Below, piece by piece: positions 17,113 to 26,126 of a stretch of DNA of 40,256 nt. Below the pieces are notes generated by a model. It ran no database searches and was not told the origin of the DNA. It saw nothing but the letters and a program-made list of their open reading frames with translations. The stretch lies in the NCBI GenBank assembly GCA_012842935.1, contig DUSC01000211.1, forward strand, positions 1-40,256. Reading direction: 5' to 3'. Source of the DNA: Hyphomicrobiales bacterium (lineage in GTDB: Bacteria; Pseudomonadota; Alphaproteobacteria; Rhizobiales; Rhizobiaceae). The first letter of the stretch is position 1. Each line of letters begins with the position of its first letter. Both the position numbers and the translations under genes were made by a program.

Positions 17113-20100
17113 ATGCGACGACTCGGAGCAGGCATTGCCGCGCTTGCGGTGCTTGGGAGCGCACTGCCGGCGCCGGCGGACGTCTTCCCGCGTCTTTCGC
17201 CTGCCACCGCCTCGGTGATTGCGCGCAAGACCGGCGAAGAAGTCCGCTTCATCGACGTCGACGGCTGGCGCGGCGTCGACATCGCCCAGCAACTGCTGGT
17301 CGGCGACGCCCTGCGGACCAACGCCTACGGTCACCTTGCCGTCCTCTTCGTCGACAACACCCAGATCCGCCTCGGCCGCAACTCCACCATGGTCGTGAAG
17401 AAGATCGGCAACGCCGAGGACACCGTGCTCGGCCTCGAGGAAGGAACAATCTGGGGCCGCGCCGAACGCGGCGACGAGGGCGTCACCATCGAAACGCCGG
17501 CCGCGGCGGCGGCGATACGCGGCACCGACTGGACGCTGACCGTCGACGGCGACAAGACCTCTCTCATCGTGCTCGAAGGCGTCGTCGAGCTCTACAACGA
17601 CTACGGCTCGGTGAGCGTCACGCGCGGCGAGGCGGCCTCGGCGCGGATCGGACAGGCGCCGACCAAGACGATCATCGTCGATCCCGACGACCGCGAGCAG
17701 ATGCTCTACTATCTCGCGCTGCGCGGCGCTTTCGACTGGTTGCCGACTTCGCCGTTGCCAAGCCCCGGCATGCGCGGCGAACGCGATCGGATCGCCGCAA
17801 AGCCGGAGGCGGCGCGAAATGCCGACGACTGGCTGACGCTCGCCGAGATCGCGCATTCCTACGAGGGGCGCGAGGCGGCATTGGACGCGCTGGAGCAGGC
17901 CGCCGCCTTCCGCCTGACGCCTTCGCAGAAGGCCCGCTACGACCTCGTCGACGCCATGATCACGGCGGCGGAGGGGCGCTACGACGAGGCGGCGAGACTG
18001 TTCGCCCGCGCCGCACCCCGCCTCGACCGCAAACGGCGTGCCGTCGCCGCCTATGCGGGCTATTTCGCCCGGGCGCTCGCCAATCCGGACCGCGCCGAAG
18101 CCCCGCCGACGGTGCGCGCGAGCGGACCATATGCTGCGCTCGCCGAAGCGCTGGCCGCCGGCTTCCTCGAAGACATCCCGGCGGCGATCGCGGTCCTCAA
18201 GGGCGCGGAAGCGCGCTATCCCGACGACCCGACGCTGCCCGCGACCCGCGCCCAGCTGGCACTGCTCCTCGACGACCGCGCGCAGGTGGACGAGGCGATC
18301 GGGCGGTCACTGGCGATCGACCCCGACGATCCGACGGCGCTGGAAGCCCGCGCCAACTACCGCTCCGGTGTCGAAAGCGACCTCGACGGGGCGCTCGCCG
18401 ACCTGAAACGCGCGACAGCGATCGCGCCGGGTTCGACGACCATCTGGAACGCACTGGGTCTCGTGCAGTCCACACGAGGCGCCCAGCGCGAGGCGGAAGC
18501 GGCGCTGAAGCGTGCGATCGAACTCGACCCGCAGGATCCGGCATCCCGGGCCAACCTGGCGCTCTTCTATCTCGATCAGGACCGGGTGAAGGAAGCCAAG
18601 GCGGAGATCGACAAGGCGATCGCGCTCGACCCGGCCTTCGACGTCGCGCTGGTCGCGCGCGGCCGTTACCACCTACAGACGGGCCAGCTCGACAAGGCGA
18701 TGCAGGACCTGCTCGCCGCGACGACGGCGAACCCGGCGCTCGCCCAGGCGCTGCTTCTGCTCGCCGCGGCCTACTACGAGAGCGGCGACCGCGAGCCGGC
18801 GGCGCAGGCGATGGAGAACGCCGACCGGCTCGATCCGAACGACCCCGTCACTTCGAATTTCCGCACGGTTGTCGCCATCGACGACTACGATTCCGATGCG
18901 GCGCTGAAGTATGCGCGAGAGGCGCTCGACCGGTCGCGGGCGCGCGGCGGCGTCTACCGGCCGCTCAGCGCCAACAAGGACGCCGGGTCGGTTCTCAACG
19001 AGGCCTTCCGGCTGCAGGGCCTCGATGCCTGGGGCCGCTACTACGGCGCCGCCGTCTTCGACCCGTTCAACGCCACCGGTTATGTCGACCAGGCGCAGGC
19101 CGGCAGCCCGGATCCCTTCGTCTCGGCGATGCAGTTCGGCGGGGTGCCGACCGAGCCGGTCGGCAACAGCACCAGCTTCTCGTCCTTCTTCCAGGGGCTG
19201 ATGCTCGATCCGGCGATGCTGTCGGGCCGCTCGCGAAGCGCCAATCTGTTCCGCCGGCCGTTCATCGAAGGTGCGATCGGCGGCGGCTTCGTCCGGACCG
19301 GCAGCGACTGGGGCTGGATGAGCGAGGCGGAGTTGCAGGCCTACCAGTCCGGCCCAGTCCCCTGGAGCTTCAATGGGCAGCTGCGCTGGTACCGCGGCGA
19401 CGATTTCCGCACCAGCACGGCGCCGGGGCTGACCGTCCCCAACGTCCAGTTCGACCTCGGCTTCGACAACATCGCCGGAACGGGCTACCTGACGGCGCGA
19501 CCGACGCCCTACGACCGCATCGTCACGTTTGTCGACGTGCGCGACAACCGGTCGAGCCTGACGGACGCCGTCGTCGTGCCTTTCCCGCCGGTGCCACCGT
19601 TCGATGCGATCGGCTACGACCGCGTCGTCAACGACAAGACCGGCGAGGCCGGCATTGCGTGGAGCCATACCTACGGCTACCGCAACATCGGCAACGTGGC
19701 CGTTTTCGGTTCGGGATTCCGCCGCAGCGGCCACGAGGAGGCGACCCTCTTCGTCGACTTCGGCGGCGGTCCGGTTCCGTTCGGCGGGCGCGTGGTCGAC
19801 ACGACCACGCGACAGAACGCCTACCTCGCCGCGGCCAACCACATGGTCGGCATCGAAGACCTGACGCTGCGTTACGGCGTCGAGGGCGGCCGCATCGAGC
19901 AGAACCGGCGTGGGATCGACACGATCGTCACGATCCTCGATCCTATTCCGGAGACCACGATCGATACGACGGATCTCGCTGTGGCGATGGGCCGCGCCTA
20001 TGTCGACGCGCTCTACGAGGTGACGCCGGACCTCAGGCTCGAGGGCGCGCTGTTCGCCACGCATCTTTCGGGCGGCGGCGGGTCGTTGACCCGGGTCGAT

Positions 20101-20805
20101 CCGCGCATCGGCGCGGCGTGGATGCCGGTCGAGGGCCACTGGCTTCGCGCCGGCTTCCTGCGCGAGACGTCGGCCGCGAATTCAACCACGCTCGCCCCGA
20201 TCGGCGTCCTGGGACTTCAATCGAATCAGGTTCCGCTCGGCATCGGCGGCTACTCCGATACGTTCGCCCTTCGCTGGGACGCGGAGTGGAGCGACCGGTT
20301 CTTCACCACGCTCGACTACCAGCACCAGGACCTGACCGGTCTCAGCATTCCGGTTCCGGCCTCGTTGGACACGATCGACGTCCCTTCCGCGCGCATCGAC
20401 CGGGCCAGCGCCACCGCCAACGTCTGGCTGGGCGGCGGCTTCGGCGCGTTCGGCACGCTGGTGTGGACGGAATCGCAGGACCGCGACACGGCGAGCCCCG
20501 GCTTCGGCGGGCCGCTGCCCTACATACCCGAACTCGCCGGCCGCGTCGGGCTGACCTGGGTCAATCCAGCCAACATCAAGGTGACCGCCGCAGCCACCTA
20601 TATCGGCCCGCGCAGCGGCAACGTGTTCGGCGACAGGCTGGACGGCTACTGGACCGCCGATGCGATGTTGACCTGGGAGCCCTTCGACAAGCGCTTCGAG
20701 CTTGAGCTCGCCGCCTACAACATTTTCGACGAGCGTTTCTCGGTCGCCCACGAGACGGCCGGCTGGGGCCGAACCCTGGTCGGATCGCTGAAAGTCCGCT
20801 TCTGA
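17113..20805 (+). CDS. FecR-domain/TPR/outer-membrane beta-barrel fusion protein
   Basis: A 1230-residue exported protein. Residues 1-24 form a signal peptide (LGAGIAALAVLGSALPAPAD). About 40-185 is a FecR-type domain (VGDALRTNAYGHLAVLFVD, then AIRGTDWTLTVDGDKTSLIVLEG). About 255-620 is helical with TPR repeats (for example ALKRAIELDPQDPASRANLA). About 690-1230 is rich in alternating strands and ends in ...NIFDERF...LVGSLKVRF, a TonB-receptor-like last strand with C-terminal Phe, so an outer-membrane barrel is likely. No plug domain or TonB box is obvious. Its TGA overlaps the cyclase ATG by one base, indicating coupled expression. FecR domains act in the periplasm as signal relays. The likely role is an envelope sensor or scaffold feeding the CHASE2 cyclase; no ligand can be named. 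Confidence 0.72.
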   Translation: MRRLGAGIAALAVLGSALPAPADVFPRLSPATASVIARKTGEEVRFIDVDGWRGVDIAQQLLVGDALRTNAYGHLAVLFVDNTQIRLGRNSTMVVKKIGNAEDTVLGLEEGTIWGRAERGDEGVTIETPAAAAAIRGTDWTLTVDGDKTSLIVLEGVVELYNDYGSVSVTRGEAASARIGQAPTKTIIVDPDDREQMLYYLALRGAFDWLPTSPLPSPGMRGERDRIAAKPEAARNADDWLTLAEIAHSYEGREAALDALEQAAAFRLTPSQKARYDLVDAMITAAEGRYDEAARLFARAAPRLDRKRRAVAAYAGYFARALANPDRAEAPPTVRASGPYAALAEALAAGFLEDIPAAIAVLKGAEARYPDDPTLPATRAQLALLLDDRAQVDEAIGRSLAIDPDDPTALEARANYRSGVESDLDGALADLKRATAIAPGSTTIWNALGLVQSTRGAQREAEAALKRAIELDPQDPASRANLALFYLDQDRVKEAKAEIDKAIALDPAFDVALVARGRYHLQTGQLDKAMQDLLAATTANPALAQALLLLAAAYYESGDREPAAQAMENADRLDPNDPVTSNFRTVVAIDDYDSDAALKYAREALDRSRARGGVYRPLSANKDAGSVLNEAFRLQGLDAWGRYYGAAVFDPFNATGYVDQAQAGSPDPFVSAMQFGGVPTEPVGNSTSFSSFFQGLMLDPAMLSGRSRSANLFRRPFIEGAIGGGFVRTGSDWGWMSEAELQAYQSGPVPWSFNGQLRWYRGDDFRTSTAPGLTVPNVQFDLGFDNIAGTGYLTARPTPYDRIVTFVDVRDNRSSLTDAVVVPFPPVPPFDAIGYDRVVNDKTGEAGIAWSHTYGYRNIGNVAVFGSGFRRSGHEEATLFVDFGGGPVPFGGRVVDTTTRQNAYLAAANHMVGIEDLTLRYGVEGGRIEQNRRGIDTIVTILDPIPETTIDTTDLAVAMGRAYVDALYEVTPDLRLEGALFATHLSGGGGSLTRVDPRIGAAWMPVEGHWLRAGFLRETSAANSTTLAPIGVLGLQSNQVPLGIGGYSDTFALRWDAEWSDRFFTTLDYQHQDLTGLSIPVPASLDTIDVPSARIDRASATANVWLGGGFGAFGTLVWTESQDRDTASPGFGGPLPYIPELAGRVGLTWVNPANIKVTAAATYIGPRSGNVFGDRLDGYWTADAMLTWEPFDKRFELELAAYNIFDERFSVAHETAGWGRTLVGSLKVRF

Positions 20806-22817
20806 TGGCCGCCACCCGCCGTTGGTGGACAGCGTTGGCCTCGGCCGAGGCGTCGCCGGCGGCGCGGACCCGCGACCGCCTGCGCGGTGTCGCGCTGATC
20901 GTCGTCTCGGCGTTCGCGGTTCTCGCCGCAATCTCGTTTTCCGCACCGTGGCGCCTTCTCGAAGCGCGCGTCTTCGACTACCTGTCGACGCTCTCGCCGC
21001 CACCGCGTCCGGCGGACGGACCGATCATCGTCGCCATCGACGAGCCCTCCTTCGCCGAACTCGGGCTGCAATGGCCCTGGCCACGCGACATCCACGGCCG
21101 GCTGGTCGAGGCCTTGCGCGACGCCGGCGCCAGGGTGATCGGCCTCGATATCATCTTCGCCGAGCCGTCGGCGAAACCCGGCGCCGACGCCGCGTTGGCC
21201 GCGGCGCTGGGTCCCGACGTCGTCCTCGCCGCCGACGAGACGCTGATCGATACGCCGCTCGCCGTGCAGACGATCCGCGTCGAGCCGCTGCCCGCGCTAA
21301 CCGATACCGGTGCAAAGTCAGGCATTGCCTCGATCGTTCTCGACCGCGACGGCACCTTGCGGCGCGTGCCGCGTTATCCCGACGGCTTCGCGGCCATGCT
21401 CCTCGACGCGGGCGGCATACCTTACAAATCGCCGGCGCCCGGGGTCCTGCTGCAATCCTTCGGACCGGCGCGCACCTATGAGACGGTCTCCTACTACCAG
21501 GCGCTGGAGCCGGCGGCGTTCCTGCCGCCCGGCTTCTTCTTCGGACGGACGGTCATTGTCGGCCTGTCCATGCAGTCCGCCCCGACGACCGACGCGGGGG
21601 GCGCGGACGCCTTCGCCACGCCGCAGACCCTGCGCACCGGCCGGCTCGTCGCCGGCGCCGAGATCCACGCGACGATCTACGACAATCTGCGCGCCGGCCT
21701 CTTCGTGCGACCTGCGGCGGGGGCGCTTTCGCTCGGCGCTATCGCGGCTGCGGCGGGGCTCGCCGGACTGGCCGTGCGCAGATCCACCGGTTGGCCGACC
21801 GTCGTCGCGGGAATCGTTACGGTGGCAGCCTGCATCGCAGGAAGCTGGACCCTGCTGCGTTTCGGCCGGTTCTTCGTGCCGCCGATCGCGCCGGCGGTCG
21901 CCTTCGCCGGCGTCGCGGCGGCTCAAGGAGCGCGCGACTACGCCGCCGAGTTCCGCCTACGGCAAGGCATCACCCGTGCCTTCTCGCAGTATCTCTCGCC
22001 GGTACTGGTCGAGCGCCTGGCGAGCGATCCGTCACAGTTGCATCTCGGCGGCGAACGGCGAACCTTGACCGTCCTGTTCTGCGACGTGCGCGGCTTCACC
22101 ACGATCTCGGAGCGGCTGAGGGACGATCCGCAGCGCCTGACCACGCTGATCAACCGGCTGCTCAACCCGCTGTCGGCGGTGATCCTCACCGCGGGAGGAA
22201 CGATCGACAAATACATCGGCGACGCCATCATGGCCTTCTGGAACGCGCCCCTCGACGATCCGGAGCACGCCGAGAAGGCCGTCGGCGCGGCGGTCGGCAT
22301 GCTCGCCGCGGTCGACGCTCTGAACGCCGAACTCGCCGCCGAAGCGATTGCGGCCAGCGAGACACCGATCGAGATCCGTATCGGGATCGGTATCAACACC
22401 GGCGACTGCGTCGTCGGCAACATGGGATCCGACGTTCGGTTCAACTATTCGGTGCTCGGCGACCCGGTCAATCTGGCTTCCCGGCTCGAGGGCGAGACGA
22501 AAGTGTACGGTGTGCCGATCCTCATCGGCGACGAGACGGCGCGGCGTCTCTCCGGCCGATATCCGGCGATCGAACTCGACCGCGTCCTGGTCAAGGGCAA
22601 GACCGAAGCCGCCGTCGTCCATACGGTCCTGGGCGTGGCCGGTGCCGTCGCCGCGATCGACGACGCCGCGCGCGCGGCGCACCAGGCGTTCCTCGACGAT
22701 TTCTACGCCGGCAGGAAGGCGGACGCGGCGGCCCGGATCGACCGGCTGGCGCGGCAGTTGCCGACGCTGGCAACCTACTACGAAAGGATGCGGGCGGCGG
22801 CAGCGAAGTCCCGGTAG
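20805..22817 (+). CDS. CHASE2-domain class III adenylate/guanylate cyclase
   Basis: A 670-residue membrane receptor cyclase. One N-terminal helix (about 28-48) is followed by an extracytoplasmic CHASE2 domain (about 50-290: PIIVAIDEPSFAELG, WPWPRDIHGRLVEAL, RVIGLDIIFAEP). Three helices (about 300-385) and a cytoplasmic class III catalytic domain (about 420-605) complete it. Metal-binding Asp427 (FCDVRGFT) and Asp473 (IGDAIMAFW), purine-contacting Lys469 (GTIDKY), and transition-state Asn556 and Arg560 (VNLASRLEG) are present, so it should be active. The position that is Asp or Thr in adenylate cyclases is Ser549 (YSVLG), as in other bacterial class IIIb-type enzymes; cAMP is the likeliest product. 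It should act as a homodimer. Its start overlaps the FecR protein stop. Confidence 0.9.
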   Translation: MAATRRWWTALASAEASPAARTRDRLRGVALIVVSAFAVLAAISFSAPWRLLEARVFDYLSTLSPPPRPADGPIIVAIDEPSFAELGLQWPWPRDIHGRLVEALRDAGARVIGLDIIFAEPSAKPGADAALAAALGPDVVLAADETLIDTPLAVQTIRVEPLPALTDTGAKSGIASIVLDRDGTLRRVPRYPDGFAAMLLDAGGIPYKSPAPGVLLQSFGPARTYETVSYYQALEPAAFLPPGFFFGRTVIVGLSMQSAPTTDAGGADAFATPQTLRTGRLVAGAEIHATIYDNLRAGLFVRPAAGALSLGAIAAAAGLAGLAVRRSTGWPTVVAGIVTVAACIAGSWTLLRFGRFFVPPIAPAVAFAGVAAAQGARDYAAEFRLRQGITRAFSQYLSPVLVERLASDPSQLHLGGERRTLTVLFCDVRGFTTISERLRDDPQRLTTLINRLLNPLSAVILTAGGTIDKYIGDAIMAFWNAPLDDPEHAEKAVGAAVGMLAAVDALNAELAAEAIAASETPIEIRIGIGINTGDCVVGNMGSDVRFNYSVLGDPVNLASRLEGETKVYGVPILIGDETARRLSGRYPAIELDRVLVKGKTEAAVVHTVLGVAGAVAAIDDAARAAHQAFLDDFYAGRKADAAARIDRLARQLPTLATYYERMRAAAAKSR

Positions 22818-23269
22818 GCGTCCGCCGGAGGGCGCGTTGCGCCGCGCCAGCTCGGAATTCTCCCGAGGCTCCAGCACCGCCTCGAGGGACCGCCCCCCGG
22901 GTGCGGAGCGGTTGCCGCCCTTTCCCCTCCGGTCCGGGGTCACCCGGGCCTCGCCGACCATGTTGGCGAGCCACAGGATCGCCCGGCGAGGACGGCTGGC
23001 TCGCGCATCCGGCAATCGCGGGCATGCCGGTGCAGCATGTTGTGGAAGGACCGACACCAATGTCGCACGCGATACCGATTGGGCTTCTGCCAGGATCGTC
23101 CCCACCCCCTTGTCCGCGGCCGCATGTCGCGGTGTGCGTGGCGCGCTTCTGACGGCAATGAATTGTTTCACCTCATAACCTTTTGTTGGTGTATTCGTGC
23201 CACGGTCGCCGGGGGCAAGACTTGCGGACCCTGCCGTCTCGCGAGTCGAAATTTCGAAGGGGTTTTCGA
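22818..23269. other. 452-base region with no supported gene
   Basis: Between the cyclase stop and the TadG-like pseudogene I see no credible coding frame. Overlapping ORF-track entries are low-complexity, Arg/Pro/Gly-rich shadows on both strands. The end nearest the pseudogene (about 23160-23200) is more AT-rich and may hold its promoter, but no convincing -35/-10 pair stands out. A short GGCGC-GTT-GCGCC stem (22831-22843) follows the cyclase without a T-run. Confidence 0.5.
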
Positions 23270-24498
23270 GTGAATCCAATTCGATTGGTTCGCGACCGGG
23301 TACGCGCCTTCGGTGCAAGCCTGGCGGGCAACATCGCCGTCTATTTCGCGCTGAGCGCGCTGCCGCTGCTCGCCGGAATCGCGCTGGGGATCGACTATGC
23401 CGACGCGCTGCGCAAGAAGAGCGCGCTTTAGGCGCTTCTCGATGGCGCAGTGCTGGTCGGTGCGGCGGACGCGCAGGATCCGGCAGGAGCCGCGAAGAAC
23501 TTCTTCATTCGGTCGACCGGCATGAGCGCCGAGGACTACGCCGATCTTTCCGCCAAGGGACGGATCAGTTTCGTCCTCAATGACAACACGCTTTCAGGAA
23601 CCGTCACCCGGACCTTCGCGCGGCCGATCCAATCCGTGGTCGGCGGTTCGCATGTGGACATCACCGTTGCGGCACAGGTGCGACTGCGCAAGGCGGCGGC
23701 CCAGGGTCCCTGCATCACCGTGCTGGCCAATTCCGGCCAGGCGCTGCTGCTCAACAGCGGCGCGAAGATGGACGCGCCGAACTGCGAGGTCCACGTCCAC
23801 TCGACCAAGGATCCCGCCTTCATCATGAATGCCGGCGTCGACCTCAAGATCGCCAAGCTCTGCGTCAAGGGAACGAAATACATCAAGAACGGCGGCACCG
23901 TGACCAAGCTGGAGACCGGCTGCAACGTCGCGGCGGATCCCTATGCCAAGAGTATCCCCGAACCCGCGGTGCCAGCGACCTGCCAGACGTCGGGGGCGAA
24001 GGACGTACGTCGCACACGCTCAATCCGGGCGCGCATTGCTGGGTCAATTTCAACGGCAGCCCGACGATCACCTTCAAGCCCGGCCTGCATATCATCCGCG
24101 GATCGATGAACATCAACAGCGGCTCCACCGTGATCGCCGAGGGTGTCACCTTCTATTTCCCGGACCGGGACAGCAAGATCCAGGCGAACGGCGCCCTGAC
24201 GATGAAAGCGACGGCGCCGACCAGCGGCACCTACAAGGGAATCCTGATGTTCGAGAAATGGAGCGACGCGGCCAGCAATCCCTGGACCAGCCAGTATGTC
24301 TTCAACGGATCCAATAGCGAATACCTGGAAGGCGTTATCTACCTTCCGTACCGGGACGTCACCTACAACTCGACGACCAACGTCACTGGCAGCAAGATTT
24401 CGATGGTCGTCAACACCCTCATCGTGAACTCGGCGAACTGGAAATACGAGGGTCTCGCGTCCGGCGGGGGCCAGACGAGCTTCTATCTGTCGAAATAG
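23270..24498 (+). pseudogene. TadG-like pilus-assembly/pseudopilin-type protein, amber codon plus frameshift
   Basis: A broken relative of TadG (putative Flp pilus-assembly protein). The GTG at 23270 follows AAGGGG and opens with a cytoplasmic stretch then one helix, GNIAVYFALSALPLLAGIALGIDYADALRKKSAL, the TadE/G-like N-terminus. The frame then meets TAG at 23429, where family members usually have Gln, and continues in the same frame (ALLDGAVLVGAADAQD) to about 24000. Around 23990-24010 the coding frame shifts: downstream NPGAHCWVNFNGSPTITFKP and EGVTFYFPD, characteristic of the TadG C-terminal half, are read in frame 1. It ends at 24498. No other tad genes are nearby. The codon-160 to codon-250 region is well preserved, so the decay seems recent, or one lesion could be a sequencing error. 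Confidence 0.75.
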
Positions 24499-24558
24499 GC
24501 CCGTCGAAACAGGCCGAACCTCTCGACCGCTCGGCATAACCTGACCGCGGCTCAACGC

Positions 24559-26124
24559 TCAGCACTTCCGTCCCCAGCCTCCGCCTCTGGCTGTATGGAT
24601 CAGGATCTCGTCGCTCGGCTCGACAACCGCGCCGGAGACGAAGGCGTGATCCTCGCGGCGGCCGTCGCGGCGCAGGATCGACAGGCCGTTCGTGCCGCCC
24701 GCGCTGCCCCCGGCCGAGCCCCAGACGGGCATGCGGTTGCGGCTGTAGCCGGCCGAAAGCACGACGCGGCTGCGCGGCCGATAGCTGACGTCGAGCCCGC
24801 GCCCGCCCGAATGAAGTCCCGCGCCCTCGCCGCCCTCGCCCAGCCGCTTGTAGCCGACCTCGATGCCGTAGCGGGCCTCGCAGATCTCGACCGGGCAGTT
24901 GAAGGTCTCGCCGTGCGAGGTCGAGTACATGGCGTCGAGGCCGTCGCGGGTCGCGGTCGCGCCCCAGCCGCCCATCTGCGGCTCGACCATGGTGAAACGG
25001 CGGCCGGTGTCCGGGTGGTCGCCGGCGATCACCGTGCCGCAGATCGAGGCGAAATGGCCCGCGGGCAACCGCTCCGGCATGGCGCGGGCCATGCAGCGCC
25101 AGAGCATGTCGTAGAGGCGGATGCGCGTCTCGAAATAGTAGCCGTGCGGCGCCGTTCCCTCGGCGTGGAAGATCGTTCCGGGCTCGGTGACCACCTCCAG
25201 CGCTCGGAACGAGCCGGCATTTGCGAACAGCGTCGGGTCGGTCAGCGCCTTGAAGATCATCTGGCAGGAGATCACGGCGCCGTCGCGGCTGGTGTTGTAG
25301 GGCGCCGCGCGCTGCCCTGGATTACCGGTCAGGTCGACGCGGAAGCGGTCAGCGGAGATGTCGATGCGCGCCCGCCACAGGGCGCCGTCGTCCTGCTCCT
25401 CCTCGATCTCGTATGAACCCTGCGGCAGGGCGGCGAGCCCGGCGCGGCCGCGCTTCTCGCCCTCGGCGAAGAGGTCGGCGAGCGCGGCTTCGTAGGCTTC
25501 GACCCCATAGGCCGCGACCAGCTGGCGGATGCGTGTTTCGGCCTTGCGGCCGGCGGCGACCTGCGCCCATAGGTCGCCGCGGACGAAGTCGGGCAGGCGC
25601 GAGTTGGCCATGATGATGTCGAAGACCGCGTCGATCGGCCGCCCGCCCTCGAACAGCTTCACTGCCGGCAGGCGCAGTCCTTCCTGGAAGATTTCCGACA
25701 CGTCGACCGCCATCGAGCCGGGCGTCTTGCCGCCGACGTCGTTCCAGTGGGCGATCGAAGCCGCCCAGGCAACGCAACGCCCTTCGGCGAACACCGGTTG
25801 GGCGATGACGACGTCGTTCAGGTGGGTGACGCCGCCATAGTAGGGATCGTTGGTGACGAAGCAGTCGCCGTCGCGGATGGCCTCGATCCCGTGGATGCCG
25901 ACGATACGCTTCACCGCCTTGTCGAGCACGCCGACGAAGGTCGGGATGCCGGCGCCGGAGCTGACCAACTCGCCGCGCGCGTCGGTGATGCCGGTGCCAA
26001 CGTCGAGCACCTCGTAGATGATCGGGCTCATCGCCGTCTTCTTCAGCACCGCGAACATCTCGTCGGCTGCCGCGACCAGCGCCGACTGGATGACGGATGT
26101 CGTGAAGAGGTCGGCGGAGGTCAT
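24559..26124 (-). CDS. Hydantoinase B/oxoprolinase-family protein (second HyuB)
   Basis: A 521-residue HyuB-family subunit. The N-terminus ADEMFAVLKKTAMSPIIYEV and the block VGTGITDARGELVSSGAGIP are near-identical in pattern to the other HyuB in the window. Further markers are VTNDPYYGGVTHLNDVVI and, toward the end, GGRGLDVSYRPRSRVVLSAG. HyuB normally pairs with a HyuA ATPase subunit to open N-methylhydantoin, 5-oxoproline or related lactam rings. Here no second HyuA is present, so it may share the HyuA at 29844-31919. It is the terminal gene of the long minus-strand operon, starting 2 bases after the M24 peptidase stop. Substrate is unknown. Confidence 0.85.
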   Translation of the reverse strand: MTSADLFTTSVIQSALVAAADEMFAVLKKTAMSPIIYEVLDVGTGITDARGELVSSGAGIPTFVGVLDKAVKRIVGIHGIEAIRDGDCFVTNDPYYGGVTHLNDVVIAQPVFAEGRCVAWAASIAHWNDVGGKTPGSMAVDVSEIFQEGLRLPAVKLFEGGRPIDAVFDIIMANSRLPDFVRGDLWAQVAAGRKAETRIRQLVAAYGVEAYEAALADLFAEGEKRGRAGLAALPQGSYEIEEEQDDGALWRARIDISADRFRVDLTGNPGQRAAPYNTSRDGAVISCQMIFKALTDPTLFANAGSFRALEVVTEPGTIFHAEGTAPHGYYFETRIRLYDMLWRCMARAMPERLPAGHFASICGTVIAGDHPDTGRRFTMVEPQMGGWGATATRDGLDAMYSTSHGETFNCPVEICEARYGIEVGYKRLGEGGEGAGLHSGGRGLDVSYRPRSRVVLSAGYSRNRMPVWGSAGGSAGGTNGLSILRRDGRREDHAFVSGAVVEPSDEILIHTARGGGWGRKC

Positions 26125-26126
26125 GA

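Noticed and set aside
17022-20705. 1227-residue plus-strand ORF in another frame of the FecR protein
   Set aside because: Arg/Pro-rich with no domain features; frame 1 (17113-20805) has a signal peptide, FecR and TPR motifs.
16418-22817. A complete Pycsar anti-phage system
   Set aside because: The only cyclase is a CHASE2 receptor with adenylate-cyclase-like residues, and no dedicated PycC is present; only the effector-like protein resembles Pycsar, so a defence claim is not supported.
22591-23025. Possible small gene after the cyclase (minus-strand ORF)
   Set aside because: It overlaps the cyclase catalytic end and is low complexity; no family feature, start signal or conserved motif seen.
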